Below are positions 21,927 through 33,978 of a stretch of DNA of 64,000 nt, one piece after another; position 1 is the stretch's first letter; each line of letters begins with the position of its first letter. Made by a program: the position numbers and the translations under genes. The stretch is taken from positions 14,146,698 through 14,210,697 of the forward strand of contig NC_054869.1 of NCBI RefSeq assembly GCF_018320785.1, in the 5' to 3' direction. This DNA comes from Cheilinus undulatus. Taxonomy: Eukaryota > Chordata > Actinopteri > Labriformes > Labridae. Below the pieces are notes generated by a model, which was not told the origin of the DNA, did no database searches, and was given only the letters and a program-made list of their open reading frames with translations.

Positions 21927-23200
21927 TTGTTATCAAGCAGGGTGGAAGGATTCCCATTCAAGTTAATTTCAAGAAAACTTTCCATAGAATTATCTCTAAT
22001 GTACGTAAGCACAAAGAAACCTTGGGTTTACTCGAGATCTTGACCGATTCATGTCCTTAACTACTCCTGTTTTCCCATGATAATGTGTTTATCTTAGCTG
22101 TTTTATTTGTTTAACACACCTCACCAGCCAGATAGAGTGTTTCCTATCTCAACTGCATGAATTTATTTTACATTCAACTGGGAAAGCTTCCATAGAAAGG
22201 ATTTGGGAAGGGCTGGACTTTTCAAAACGTTCTTGGAAGTTGATTGGAGGAACGTTCTGTCTGTCACATTCATGATGGGCCAATCGGAGCGACAAGACAC
22301 GACACAATGACGTTGTATGCATGCACTTCTCATGAGCTGACAGGTTACCGCTGCTGTAGATTGTTAGTGGTGGAGCTTCTCTGTCTTGAAATTGATGCCA
22401 CTTGAAAGCTTTCAGTGAAATGTGAAAAAGAAATGTGGTCCAGTTCTAATTAAACAGCTGCTTTCCTACAGCTACATCCTAGCTAATAGCTACTGCTGCA
22501 GCAGCAATTGGATACACTGGCAAACCCCCACCTGCAACGATCCCAAACCAGTGCCGATAGACTGGAAGAAGAGCGGAAATATCAGTTGGGCTCTTTGCCC
22601 TTGTTTTAATAAAGAAATGTGTTCTAGTTCGGATAAAACTGCTGCTGTGGCTAAGTCCAAGCTGATCACTTCACCAGCAGTAAATTTATACACCTACTCA
22701 TATAACAACTAACCCTCTCCCACCGTAAAGATCCCAAACTCATGCTGAAGCAGGTCGGCAGAGGAGTGAAAACATCTTTCCCATCATGAAAAGCTTTCAG
22801 TGTTGTTTGTATTCTTTATTTCATACAGAAACGTGATCAATTTCTGGTAAAAATGGCGCTATACTAGAGCTACACCCAAGCTAATCACACTGCTGTAGGC
22901 AGCCATTGTAAACGGCTTTGAGTATGACCAGAACCCACCCATAGCGACTGCCCTGTTCTCCTTAAATTGGTCTGAACAGTATTCAGTTCATCATGAGCGT
23001 TGTGGAGCTATTCAAGGTGGAGGTGCCTGATGACAGACGTGGAGTCTGGCAAATCCATCTGCTTTGCAAAGTTAAAAATCTTGACCGATTGATGTTATTA
23101 ACAATACTTGTTCTCCCATGATAATGTGCTCAGCTGTGTTATTTGAGTTTTGGAGAATTTAATTTAACATCAGTGTTATTTTCCAGAGAAAGCGGCATAA
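21927..23200. repeat. Repeat block with flanking direct repeats and three diverged internal units
   Basis: Segments at 22037-22110 and 23083-23160 are direct repeats ('atcttgaccgatt', 'cccatgataatgtg', 'gctgt(g/t)ttattt'). Between them lie three diverged units starting near 22430, 22614 and 22828. All have the pattern 'agaaa(t/c)gtg(g/t)t' then 'ctaattaaacagctg/ggataaaactgct' then 'agctaat/agctgatc'. This looks like an old tandem expansion within a dispersed element. Confidence 0.45.
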
Positions 23201-24111
23201 ATAAGTTGATATCTTGAGAAAACATTTTTGTTTGCTGGACCCTTGCCTTTATCTGGATTCCTACTAGGGTTACACTGATTTTCAGACTAGTATATGACAG
23301 AGAAGGCAGGCAGCACACACTGTGAGTTTATATTTTCACTGTTTACTTCATATTAAAAATGTACTTTCTGTTGTGTATCTGTGAGTCGTTACTGATGGAC
23401 GCTGTCAGAATCTTGAGATTCTCCTCTTCCTAACAGTCTGTAACATGACCAAGTTTACTTGAGATTTCACAGTTTTAATGAGTGTATTAACCTCTCAAGA
23501 TTCCAAACAACCAGAGTACTGGATGGTGCAGGAGAAAGGGTTGAGTTATGTCTTCTCGGGGCCCCTAGTAGTCCAGAGCCCCGGGCGATTGCCTCCCTTT
23601 GCCTAATGGTAAAGTCTGTCTCTGCTGCTCCACGAAGTCACACAGGTGAGTGTCGTCAGAGCCCTCAAGTCTCCGTCTATCACCTCCATCAGTCCTCTGC
23701 TAACACTTTGGTTACGTTACCTTCTTAAATATGTTAAGCCCTAAATCCTGTGCGGCATCTTATCAGTACAGGACTGAGTCAGCCCAGCATGCCGACCCGC
23801 ATGAAGCTATTAATATGAGTAGTTCAAAGATGCTCCAGACAAAGAACTGGGTCCTGAAAAACTGGATTTTTCACCTGTGGTACCTGTAATTTTAACTTTC
23901 CTTTTAATTATTCATGTACAGCTCAGTTTACGAAAGATACACACTTAGAAATTGAGAGGCTCTTTACAAAAGTGAATGGGTTTTATAATGGAGATCCTTT
24001 GAAGAGGTATAATCTTGTTCTGAAATGCTTTCAATGGAAAATACATAATTTTTCTTGATTTCTACATCATTTGACACAGGACTCAAACTCATAATTCCAT
24101 GGAGCATATGC
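23201..24111. other. Spacer, nothing firmly recognised
   Basis: A piece near 23560-23610 ('ggggcccctagtagtccagag') resembles a common fish repeat. No gene seen. Confidence 0.35.
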
Positions 24112-24520
24112 ATTACATGGACAAAAGTATTTGGGCACACCTGTTAATTATGAAATTCAGGTGTTTCAAACAGACCTGTTGTCACAGATTTATCAAATCA
24201 AGCACCTAGCGATGCAGTCTGCATTTGCAAACATTTGTGATCCTAAATGGGTCATTCTGAAGAGCTCACTGACTTGAAGTGCCTTACTGTGATGGATGAA
24301 ACCTTTCCAATAAGGCGATTTTTGAAATTTCATCCCTGCTGGATATTCCACAGCCATCTGTGAGCAATATTATTAGAAAGTGGAAGCATTTAGGAGCAAC
24401 AGCAACTCAGCCACAAAGAGGAATCTGGAATGGGTCGAGTAAGTGCATGCAAGCCTCACATTAACAAGCCCAATACCAAGCATTGGATGGAGTGGGGTTG
24501 TTTTTCCGGGCAGTGAGCAT
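24112..24520 (+). mobile_element. Tc1/mariner-like remnant, second family
   Basis: Starts 'catggacaaaagtatttgggc' and continues with a decayed helix-turn-helix coding region ('ccacagccatctgtgagcaatattattagaaagtgg'). The family recurs in the opposite orientation at 43554-46345. Only the 5' part remains. Confidence 0.6.
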
Positions 24521-25334
24521 TTTTACTTCTGCAGTTAACACAGACATTTAAACACAGGGTTTACTGGGACTCCTGTACTCTTGCAGTCACCCTCTAGTGG
24601 ACGTCAGAAGAACTGCAGCCATTTGCACCTGTGTATCGTCTTCATTTTTCAACACCAGAGGTTGCAGCTTGATTGAATGCTGTGACAAACAGTTTCTCAT
24701 GCCAGCACATTGGTAACCAAAGCTCAAAATAAATCAAACTCCACCACACCTTAAAGTTCAGTCCTCTGATGGAGGTCATGACCTCGCCTGTAAAGGTCGA
24801 CACACTCACTGTACAATAACGAAAACTCATGACATCCTAAATCACACAAAGATATGATCGGTACACTCACAGATAACAAAGTACGTTCCATATCTGCATT
24901 TGTAAAGGACATAACCTGTTTCTTACTGACAGACATCTGTACGTCACTGATAGACTCCCATGGAGCTAAAGGCTAAATGCAAAAACCATGCAGATCAAAC
25001 GGATAAGTAGAGAGCCCATGGGTGCAGAAAACCCAGTTTTTCTTTATTCTGCCTTTTGATTGTATCTCACAGGTGCAGGTGCAGTATAAGCACTTCTGCG
25101 TTGCAACACTTAATGGAGTGGTAAGCATTTTATCTTTAGAAGGGAGGGTACTCATACAGCACACTTTTTTGTTTTTTGTTTTCTACATCAGCTCAAAGCA
25201 AAAGCCTCAGATCTAAAAACATGTAATTGTCTATTTTTGGTCAAAAAAAATCTAAATCATTAGCAACATTCCCCTGACAAGTCTACATAAAAATGATTTT
25301 TAAGATATTAAAAAAAAAAAGTAACTGGCTGGTA
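24521..25334. other. Spacer with weak candidate exons on both strands
   Basis: A + strand segment 25072-25120 has a polypyrimidine tract, 'tctcacag' acceptor, 16 open codons and an AGTG|GTAAGC donor. On the - strand, open pieces with splice-like borders lie at about 24781-24817 (after 'gacctttacag') and 24870-24925 (after 'gtctgtcag', before gtgagt). None is supported by a recognised protein family. Confidence 0.25.
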
Positions 25335-25500
25335 ACTAGAGGTGGATAGTAACTTACTACATTCACTCCAGTTATCCTTATTGAGTCGTTTTTTTGTACT
25401 TGTGTTTTTTTAATTCATTTTGAAATCAGTGATTTTACTTTTACTTAGGTATACTAAAGGGAAAGTATTGTACATTATTACATTAAAAAGAAATTAATTA
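25335..25500. repeat. MITE-like fragment ('agtaactta ... acttttacttag')
   Basis: Resembles a widespread fish element built of 'agtaactaagtac / tactttacttgagta' motifs. Related fragments are at 30770-30840 and 40180-40270. Low complexity makes borders uncertain. Confidence 0.4.
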
Positions 25501-25639
25501 CTGTGTAAAACAACAATAACTAAAAGTGAAACATGAAACTGACCAGCTGTTTTGCTTTAGCAACACAGCAGTTAAGAATGATTCCAAATCACATCCCAAA
25601 ATAGCTGTTGCATTTCATTTATAAAGTGAAAGTCACTGT

Positions 25640-26640
25640 CCCACCCTGCCTTAATTCCTCAACTATAATCCCAGTCCCCCAAAAAGACCCCCATCAGCAG
25701 CCTAAACGACTTCTGGCCAATTGCTCTCACTCCAGTCATGAAGTGCTTCGAGAAACTGATCAGAAGCCACATCATCCAAGGACTTCCACCCACATTTGAC
25801 CCTCACCAGTTCGCATACAGGGACAACAGCTCAACAGAGGACGCCATAGCCCTCCACACCACCCTGACCCACATAGAACAAAAAAAACAGTTATGCCAGG
25901 CTTCTTTTCAGTGACTTCAGCTCGGTTTTTAACACAATCATCCCTGGCAGACTGGAATCAAAACTAAACAACCTCAGCCTCCCACACTCCACCTGCCTCT
26001 GAATTAAGGACTTCCTCAGCGACCCACCACAGAGAGTCAGAGTATGGCCCCACCTTTCCACAGCACTCAGCCTCAACACCAGCTCCCCACAAGGATGTGT
26101 ACTAAGCCCCCTGCTTTACACTCTCTAGGCACATGACTGCACCCCCACCCACCCAGGCAACGCCATCGTGACGTACACAGATGACACAACAGTGGTCGGG
26201 CTCATCTTAGGGGGAAATTAATCTGCGTACAGGGATAAGGTCAAAAAACTGTCATCATGATGCAGCATCAACAACCTTGTCCTCAACCTCCTAAGATGTC
26301 CTACGACTAAAGAAATAATAGTGGACTTCAGGAGAAACAGGTCTGACCCTCAGCCCATACACATTACGGGGACTGTGTGGAGAGGGTCTCGGACTTCAAG
26401 TTCCTGGGTCTGCACCTGAATGATGACCTAACCTAAAAAACCAACACTACAGTGCTGATCAAAAAGCCACAGCAGCGACTCCACTTCCTGAGGGTCCTGA
26501 AGAGCAACACCCTGGCCAAGGAGCTGCTAGTGTCCTTTTACAGATGCTCCATTGAAAGTGTACCGGCATACTGCATCCCAGTGTGGCTCTCCAGCTGCAC
26601 TGCTAACGAACAGGAATTGACCGTAAAAAAAAAACTGAAA
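25640..26640 (+). mobile_element. L2/CR1-like LINE, ORF2 reverse transcriptase remnant
   Basis: Reading the + strand with frameshifts gives reverse transcriptase landmarks in order: LNDFWPIALTPVMKCFEKLI (about 25700), DPHQFAYRDNSSTEDAI, SDFSSVFNT, SSPQGCVLSPLLYTL (about 26085-26130), YTDDTTVVG (about 26175; the catalytic pair is intact here) and, in 26452-26600, the C-terminal QQRLHFLRVLKSN ... LLVSFYRCSIESV. Several in-frame stops make it inactive. No 5' half is attached; an unlinked 5' piece of the same kind lies at about 19450-20130. Confidence 0.8.
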
Positions 26641-27319
26641 GTAAACGAGGAAAGGGAGAGAAAAAGGTGCTGAGAGATTAACGGGGAGAGCAAAATAAGG
26701 CTTTAGCTATAATTGAAAGTGGGAACATGGTATGTTTGTTGCAACTATGCATGTATAGCAAAATATAAATATTGTTTAGTAACTTTTTGTGCATGTACAG
26801 AGACATGTTAAGCTAATTTTGGTTTCATGGAAAAGGCTAAGCTAATGCTTTTGTTTTGTCTCTTGTTTATTCTGTATCCAGCTCTTACGTGGGTTTAGCT
26901 GGCTAATGTCACTATGGAAAACAGAATTAAAAGTCACTAAATCATCAGTCCCGGCCTACTCATTTCGACTCGACGCTGCAGTGACGTTCTACCTGTAGTG
27001 CTAAATGTGCTTGAGCTTAAAGTGGTGAGCTAGTCTTCATCAAAGAGCAGTCTTACATCTGCCTTTAACACTATGCTTCATCCCTGCCAGAGAACACTGT
27101 ATTTTGCCACAGGTGTTCAACTTAAGGTGACAACATTGATCAGGTATTTGAAACATATATGTGTGTTGTATTTCACAAAATTACTAAAAACTACATTTAT
27201 TTTAAGAGAGACAATAAAATAAGAAAACTTTCATATTTGAATCATTTGAGCTCTGAACATTGTAGAGATTAGTGTTTTTTTGAGCGTTTTTAAAAAGACT
27301 CAGAGAGGAGCTCGGAAAT
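26641..27319. other. Spacer, nothing recognised
   Basis: AT-rich sequence with no ORF or terminal repeat I can support. Confidence 0.4.
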
Positions 27320-28010
27320 TTGAGTCTGAATAAAAGCTCAACACAGGATGAACCAAAGCAGATGGATTCAAGCGAAATGGAGCTCCTGGTGATTGTGAAG
27401 AAACAAAACAACCTGCTCCAGGACCAGAACGACCAGATACAGGTACCCCAGCGTCAGCTCCAGGACAAAGCCTCCAAAGACCACATGACTGAAGTTCCTA
27501 ATCAGCCACTGGAGGACGAGACAAACTGAAACCTGGCCTCCCAATTAGTTCTTCAGCAGAGTGCCAACAGAGATCTGACCAAAAAGGTGAACGAGCTCCT
27601 AGAGCAAATAGAGCTTCTTCAGAGCGAGAAAAAAGAAACAGACACCAAAATGCTGGGAAACAGAAGCTCATTTCAACTCAGCCAGCTAGAGGCTGAACGG
27701 TTGTCAAATAGAGAATTGCAGAGAGAGCTTCAGGAAGTTAAGGTCCAGCTCAGTCACACCATTACCAGAGAGCAGGAGATGACTGCAAGGCTTCAAGAGG
27801 CGCAGGAGCTGGTAAGGCTAGTGATTGAAGAGGCCAAAAACAGAGAGAAAGCACATGCCATCCAGCTCAGGAGACAACTTGAGGATAAAAACCACTGAAA
27901 GTCCCCAGGTGAAGGAGGAGCTGTTAATGGACCTGGTGGAGCTTCCAGAAGAGGCCCAAAATATAGAGATGGTGACCCCCCATTTAGCTGGAGGAGCTCA
28001 GAGGAGCTGA
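27320..28010 (+). pseudogene. Broken coiled-coil protein ORF
   Basis: One frame runs from ATG 27320 to TGA 27896-27898 with a single internal stop (TGA 27527-27529). The two halves are in the same frame and both read as heptad-type coiled coil, rich in Glu, Gln, Lys and Leu (for example NELLEQIELLQSEKKETD, then LSQLEAERLSNRELQRELQE). After 27896 the coding character moves to another frame (KEELLMDLVELPEEAQNIE, 27910-28010), pointing to a frameshift as well. No introns are visible, so it may be a processed copy. The parent gene is not recognised; a golgin- or centrosome-type coiled coil is only a guess. Confidence 0.5.
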
Positions 28011-28737
28011 GAGGAAAACCATTGAATGTCAATTTCCAGCTCAGGAGGAAAAGATCTCTGCATGGCGAAAATTCAAAATAGCGCTAACTCCAAAATGTCT
28101 CCGCAAACATAACATTTGCAGAATGGGCCAGAAATGGAGTGACTTTAGCTTCCTCCACTTTAAAAAAGGAAAAAAAAACCCACACAATTACCCATAGTTT
28201 AAGACAGAACAAATACTCAAACTAAAACAAAACAGACAAAAACAAAATGCCAAAAAGTGGAGGTTAATGACAACCAACTACAGAATTTCCAAGATGAATT
28301 GCAATTATAAAGTTTTAGTTGTTTGACAGCTCTAATTTAAAGAGACAGACATCAAACAAGGCCACTGTAATAGCTGGTTTAAACAGGACCAAAAACCTTC
28401 TTGTGTTTGATTTTAGTTTATATTTGATAGAGCAGTTCAAATTAGATCACAAGGAAAGAAACTGTTAATTCAACGCTGCTGGAGATGTTAAATCCATACA
28501 GAGGGTTGGGATTTAAAATATTTAGGTTTCTGGTTTCCATTTGATGTAAATTTGAATCCTGAGCTGTGACCAGCCTCAGATCAGTAGAATTTGGTGTACA
28601 TGGACAAAATGCTCCAACAAACTAGTTCCTATTAGCAGTGGATTTATATTTGTCTATATAAGCAAGACCATAATGACTGGAAACAGCATTTCTAACAACA
28701 TTCAAAATTGAACCATTTTACACACATTTTTGTATAT
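28011..28737. other. Spacer, nothing recognised
   Basis: May include decayed 3' sequence of the coiled-coil copy up to about 28150. Otherwise featureless. Confidence 0.4.
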
Positions 28738-28984
28738 ATACAGTGCTTCACAAATTTCTTAGACCACCTGTCATATTTGTCTCAGAGACCATTTAGCATC
28801 ATGATGTGCTTTAATGCAGACTCTTTGATTTTCAGTGAGCTCTCCACGTTTTACCATTTTGAAAAGGAATGAGGAATTTCAAACTGAATTCACCTTTTTA
28901 TACCCAAATTTGAGCTGGTGCACTGGGCTTCTCTGAGAGGTCAGAAATTAATCAGGCATAACATTCAACCACTAAAACTTATTT
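28738..28984. mobile_element. Tc1/mariner-like terminal fragment, third family
   Basis: Begins 'acagtgcttcacaaatttcttagaccacc', the outer end of a Tc1-like family, and is interrupted at about 28985 by the pogo-like element. Confidence 0.5.
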
Positions 28985-29616
28985 TTCTCTTCAGGAATGG
29001 ACTGGACTATAAGTCGTATTTATATATATATATAGAAACTGACACACCGTTGTCCGTGCTCTGATAGAGAGGCGGTTACGTTGCGTGAAGCAGTAACACC
29101 AAGAAAGCCCGCCTGCAAAGTCATTTATATTCCTCTCCTTGGCAACTACCAGGGCGTGGAGACGTAACTGCACCATTGACAAGCCTCTCCCATCAGCACG
29201 TTGTTCAAGCACCCATCTGTGGACTCGTTCCTCCAGCTCTGGCCATCTTGCTTTCAGCCTGCGATTAGCTTTCTTTGTTTTCTTCATTGCAGTAAGAGTA
29301 ACCTCTGCTTTTTGCCAGTCCCTCACAAGTTTCTCACTCACTCACTCCAAACTTTCTTTCTGCTGCTCGATTACCGTTTTCGTTAATTTTTTTCGGTGGT
29401 ACAGGAGCATATAGCATATAGTTGTCACAAGCCTAGAGCGCCCTCTCGCAACTGTAGACGGTAATGTTTACTCCTTGTGTATGTCAGTCAGTATGAACTA
29501 ACATTAAAAAACATGTTAAATTATATATTTTTAGATATTCAAGTTGCACCTTACTATAAGTTGCAGGACCAGCCGAACTATGAAAACAAGTGCGACTTAT
29601 AGTCTGGAAAATACGG
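28985..29616 (-). mobile_element. pogo/Tigger-like transposon, non-autonomous
   Basis: The two ends are inverted: left 'ggactggactataagtcgta' (28996-29018) and right, on the - strand, 'accgtattttccagactata' then agtcgca. The interior encodes a CENP-B-type DNA-binding domain on the - strand (28991-29341). The DDE catalytic domain is missing. Confidence 0.65.
28991..29341 (-). pseudogene. CENP-B-type HTH domain of pogo-like transposase, truncated
   Basis: A 116-codon frame. The core ARWPELEERVHRWVLEQRAD followed by GRGLSMVQLRLHALVVAKER and FAGGLSWCYCFTQRNRLSIR matches the second helix-turn-helix (CENP-B/Tc5 type) of pogo-like transposases. It ends where the domain ends, with no DDE region, so it can at most bind DNA. 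Confidence 0.65.
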
Positions 29617-29633
29617 TACTTAAATTACTGTAA

Positions 29634-30746
29634 TTGACCTATGGCTAAGTCCCGCCCTCAAACGCAATGAGCCAATCACAGTGCGTATAGCCATTCCATA
29701 CACTCAGACAACTGCTGCCTGGACGTCCATTGAAATGTATAGCAGAAAGTCAGTTTTCGTCCGTTTTTATGAGGTTTTTTTTTTTAGATTTTAAGTTTAA
29801 AAACAGTCAAACAGTGTTTATGGGGTACATGCGACTCCAACACAAGGTATCCTGAGAGGCTGGGCGGCGGAGTGTTTTTTTTACCCTTTTCTAAGCCACA
29901 TCTAAACCAAGAAAAGTGTCTTCTTTGGATATAATTGTGCGGTAGACCACAGCATCAACTCAGCATGAATAGAATTAACAACATCTGTTCTAAGGTAAGC
30001 CAACATCATGTTTGAGGCTACATATTGTCACTTTGGTGGAAAGAAATATAAAGTTATCTTCAACATCTCTAACGTTAGCTAAAGTTAGCCTAACGTTAGC
30101 TCCTAGCTGCATTGTTCGTTGTGTCACATTGTTTGTTGGGAGTTCATTGGCATTTTTTTGTTCTAGTTTTTATTCTTTGGTGGTTGTACATCATTGTTAG
30201 CTGTTGTCCAAAGGGCTCTAGTTAAACCAACATTAACTTCTGGAGCTTAGCTTCATGAACTTATCTGTAACAGCCGAGATAACAAAGGTTGGCAAACGTT
30301 AAGCTGAGTGATTCAATGTAAATACTGTAGCCCCAAGCTAATGGATAGACACTCATGGTAAAGATGGTCGTTATGGTTTTCTCATATTCTGAGCCAAAAA
30401 CCTTAACTTCAGTGGCACTTTGATGCTGATCTTCTATCTTGTGGTCTGATATTGTGATGGCAACGAGATGCGGTTTATCACGTTTGTACTGGGACCTGTA
30501 AATTTTGGCTTGTAACTGAAGCTTTTTTATCGACCTTCTCAACAATAAAATGATTCATATATCCCTCCAGGGCGTAGTTTAGACCCTTTTGGTGACTTCT
30601 AGATGATCTTATGTGATCTTTCTGTCTCCAAAAATCCTCAATGACCTTCTGTGAAATGTCTCCTACTGTGATACCTGCAATAGCGTCTGTCACTGAATGT
30701 TCATTGTCCGAGTGAGTGGAGGGGGTGTGGCTTAGCCATAGGTCAA
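29634..30746. mobile_element. 1.1-kb element with inverted ends TTGACCTATGGCTAAG
   Basis: The left end (29634-29660) and the inverted right end (30720-30746) share TTGACCTATGGCTAAG followed by a C-rich stretch. It lies just after the pogo-like copy. The interior has open - strand frames (30261-30545 and 30478-30906) with unrecognised sequence, which might be relics of a transposase. A clear target-site duplication is not visible. Confidence 0.6.
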
Positions 30747-31664
30747 CTGAGTGGCTTTTCTGTGTACTTGCACTCTTTGAGTAGTTTTTTAAATCACTAC
30801 TTTTACTTGAGTATATTTTGAGTGAAGTATTGTACTTAAAGAGGTAGTGAACACTAACATTTTTTTCAACTGCACACAGGTATCTGACTGAACTATAATA
30901 AAACACATAAGTGTTGGTTTTATAGCTGAAATTTGCACTGAACTGATAAAAATCTGGATTTTATAGCTTTTAATTAGCTCAAACGGACAGCTGTCTTGAA
31001 AAATCTTTTCTGAAAAGGTGGGCCTTATGTGACGTAGAAATCGTCTACATCACAAACTCTATATAAAAGATAGAGTGTTACCGCCTCTAACTGACTTTAC
31101 CATTCAGAGACCACTCCCATCCTCTCCTGCCAGCACCTGCACTGTCTCGATTCTGAGAGCTCTGGCTATAGTAACGCCGCTGCTGGAGCCAATGGACCCA
31201 ACAGGTATTGCTCAGAACCACCACGGTCCACCACGACACTATAGCCTGCATCAGGGGGACTCTGGAGGGGAAAACTCCTCCACTTTAAAAGATCGCTATG
31301 AGGCAGCAGTGCTGTGGGACTGACAAGGGGACATCACTGTCACTCCCGCCTCATCTGGAAAGCCCCGTCCTTTTCCCCTCCCTCCTCTCAGAACCAAACT
31401 GCTAACTTTCTGTGCATTTTTTGAATTACGGGCAGAGTCAGCTCTGAGCTGGGGGTTCACTTACACTTTAATTACATTTTAAAAAACAGACAACAGTCCT
31501 GTACTTTGGACTTTTTGAGATCATCTAGTTTTCTGCATTAACTGGTCATCAAATGTGATCTGATTTGTATTGAAGTCACAAGTACAGACAAACACAATGT
31601 GCCTAGCCTAATACCACACAAATAATTACAATATTTTTATTGACCCCAGCCATTATATATTCAC
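30747..31664. other. Spacer with a MITE-like fragment
   Basis: 30770-30840 repeats the 'acttttacttgagtatatttt' theme of 25335-25500. The + strand open frame 31075-31323 has no recognised domain. Confidence 0.35.
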
Positions 31665-32405
31665 AGTGATGCCGGAAAAAGTAAGTGAACCCTTCGGCTA
31701 ATGACTCCAGAAAGAGCTAATTCTAATTGGTGTCAGGAGTTAGCACACCTAAAGTTCAATCAATTATATGAGATTTGAGCAAGATATTAGAGATGCTGTG
31801 GAAAGATCTCAATAGAGCTGTTCACACCAGACAGCCTACGAATCTGGGTGAGCTGAAGCAGTTCTGTAAGAACAAATGGTCTAGAATTCGCCCAGCAGCT
31901 ACTGGAAATGCTTGTTAGACGTTATTGCTGCCAAAGGACGGTTAACCAGTTATTTAGGCGCTGTCCACACGGAAACAAATTAAGGTGTATACGCAAAAGA
32001 TTTTTGTCGGATTAGCGTTTCATCCATACAGAAACGGCGTTTCGGGTGCAGAAGCTACTGAGCTTGTTATTGATTTTATAGCAAAATCTGATGCTCCTTT
32101 ACCACCACCGGGTTACGCATACATCATATGTTCTTAAATCCAACGCGGAGAACAACTAGAAGAAAGTTTGTGTCAGTTTTCTGTGATGTTCTTATTCTCT
32201 TTTGGTGCATATCCATGGCAGCAATACAGCGCCACGTACAGGCTTGGCATATGCACTACAGCGTTTTCAGTCGTTTTCAGTGGTTATTTCTTGACACGAT
32301 CCCGTCCTTACGGAAACTTTTTCAATAGAAACAGCAATATATTGTTTTCGTCTCCATGTGAACAGGGCCTAAATCCAGGGTTCACTTACTTTTTTTCAGC
32401 AGCAC
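31665..32405. mobile_element. Tc1/mariner-like non-autonomous element
   Basis: Left end 'cagtgatgccggaaaaagtaagtgaaccc' (31663-31692) is inverted at the right as 'gggttcacttactttttttcagcagcactg' (32379-32408). A second MITE is nested inside it (31955-32373). Confidence 0.6.
31955..32373. mobile_element. MITE nested in the Tc1-like element
   Basis: Left 'atttaggcgctgtccacacgg' and right 'catgtgaacagggcctaaat' are inverted copies (ATTTAGGC(G/C)CTGT). The target duplication is not certain. The end motif resembles hAT-type MITEs. Confidence 0.55.
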
Positions 32406-33340
32406 TGACTTTGAAAATATATTTTTTGTTCTTAGGTTGAAGGGCTTAAGTTATCCCTACGTGTTTTGGCTAGCCACTTAGCTCGTAGTGTAACATCGGC
32501 TGGGAACAAGTGGAAGTTAATCTCCGTGTTATAGCGGGATGAATTGCTGCACAGAGGCACACAACAATGCAGTGCAGACGCACCTATGTGGAATGTTAAT
32601 CAGCTTTTTAATCTTAAACGTACTCATTTTTACTTACAATCTTCCATCAAACCTGTCTCTCCAGCCAAAATCGCCGACAGAATGCTGAGAACCGCAAGTT
32701 GTTATGCTCACACTCAGACCCGGAAGTTGATTGGCTCCATTTAGTGCACGGAGCCTATTGGGTGTGTGTATATGGCTGTTCATCACTGCTGGGCTGCAAG
32801 AGATGTCTGCATGGTAGGAGCTGTTTTCATCCCACAAAAGGAGGTAAAGCTGTCCCGTTGTTAATGAACTCCACTGGTAATGGGCACGCAACAAAACTAA
32901 ATGCAAGCTTGCTAAAACAAACAAAAGAATGCACTCAGGTTAAAACAGACTAAAACCTTTCAAATACCTGGGGTTTTTTCCCTTGTTTATTTTCTGTATT
33001 TTGCTACCTATGAAATGTGTTTTTCTGACATTTCATGTGAAATATTTAGATTCTCTTAATACAAATTCAAACTGAGATACTGTGTTTGTGTTTTTTATAG
33101 CTGTATGCTTTAAAGTTCATAAGGCGATCACTATATTTTGTTTGCATTTTGTTTAGGTTATTCTAGTTTGGACATCTCATTTCAAAGCACTCAAGTGCAA
33201 AAAATATATTACAAGAGCTATTAACATTAACATAAAGGTTCAGAATTTACACTTTTCCATTCTTTTTTATCATCGTTTTTATTCATTTATCGTTTCTTTG
33301 TTTTCATAGTCATAGAAAATAAGGACACTGCTGGCCTTTG
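32406..33340. other. Spacer, nothing firmly recognised
   Basis: Short open frames occur on both strands at 32540-32950, without recognisable domains. Confidence 0.35.
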
Positions 33341-33530
33341 AATGTCTCATTTCAGTTTAAGAAACTCGCTGAATGCTTAGTGGACAAGTCAAAGGTCATC
33401 TTCAGATGGATAACAAACAACTTTCTTGGACTGCAGAAAAAGAGCGCACGTCTGTGCGAAGGGGAAAAAGAGAGAAACGTCGTTGGCACCTGTGTCCTGA
33501 AGTAACTGTTTAATCCTGTGGGAACAATGC
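33341..33530. repeat. Dispersed repeat, copy 1 (second copy near 59508)
   Basis: 'aatgtctcatttcagttta', 'gcttagtggacaagtcaaaggtcatc' recur at 59508-59570 with few changes. Family unknown. Confidence 0.45.
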
Positions 33531-33978
33531 TCACCTGTAAATCACTTCAGCGCTCCTGTAAATGTTGCCTTATAAATTTTTTTTTTTTTTTTAGCTGAAA
33601 CATTTTGATTAAAGGTAAAATGAAGTGCCTGTAGAGGCGCTCTCTGCTTGTGTGTGCACTCCAACAAGTGCTTGAATCTTTTATTTATTTAAATTTTTTG
33701 AATATTTTTTACACTTGATGGTAATACCATTTACCGTGGTAAAATTTGGGGAGGCTTTGACATTATTAAAAAACGGATACTGCCCAATCCTAATGCATAG
33801 AGCATAAATGAGCCTTAACTGGAAATTATTAGACGTCAGTGAGTCATTTTGTACATGCATGCCAGCATTTTTATGTATAACAGTTTAAAAGCTATATTGA
33901 ACAAAATAGTTCTTAGAAGCTGTCTCTTAACTCTGAGCCAGTGCAAAACTAATCTAAATGCTAAATCTCAGATTTGGA
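33531..33978. other. Spacer, nothing recognised
   Basis: AT-rich, no feature. Confidence 0.35.
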
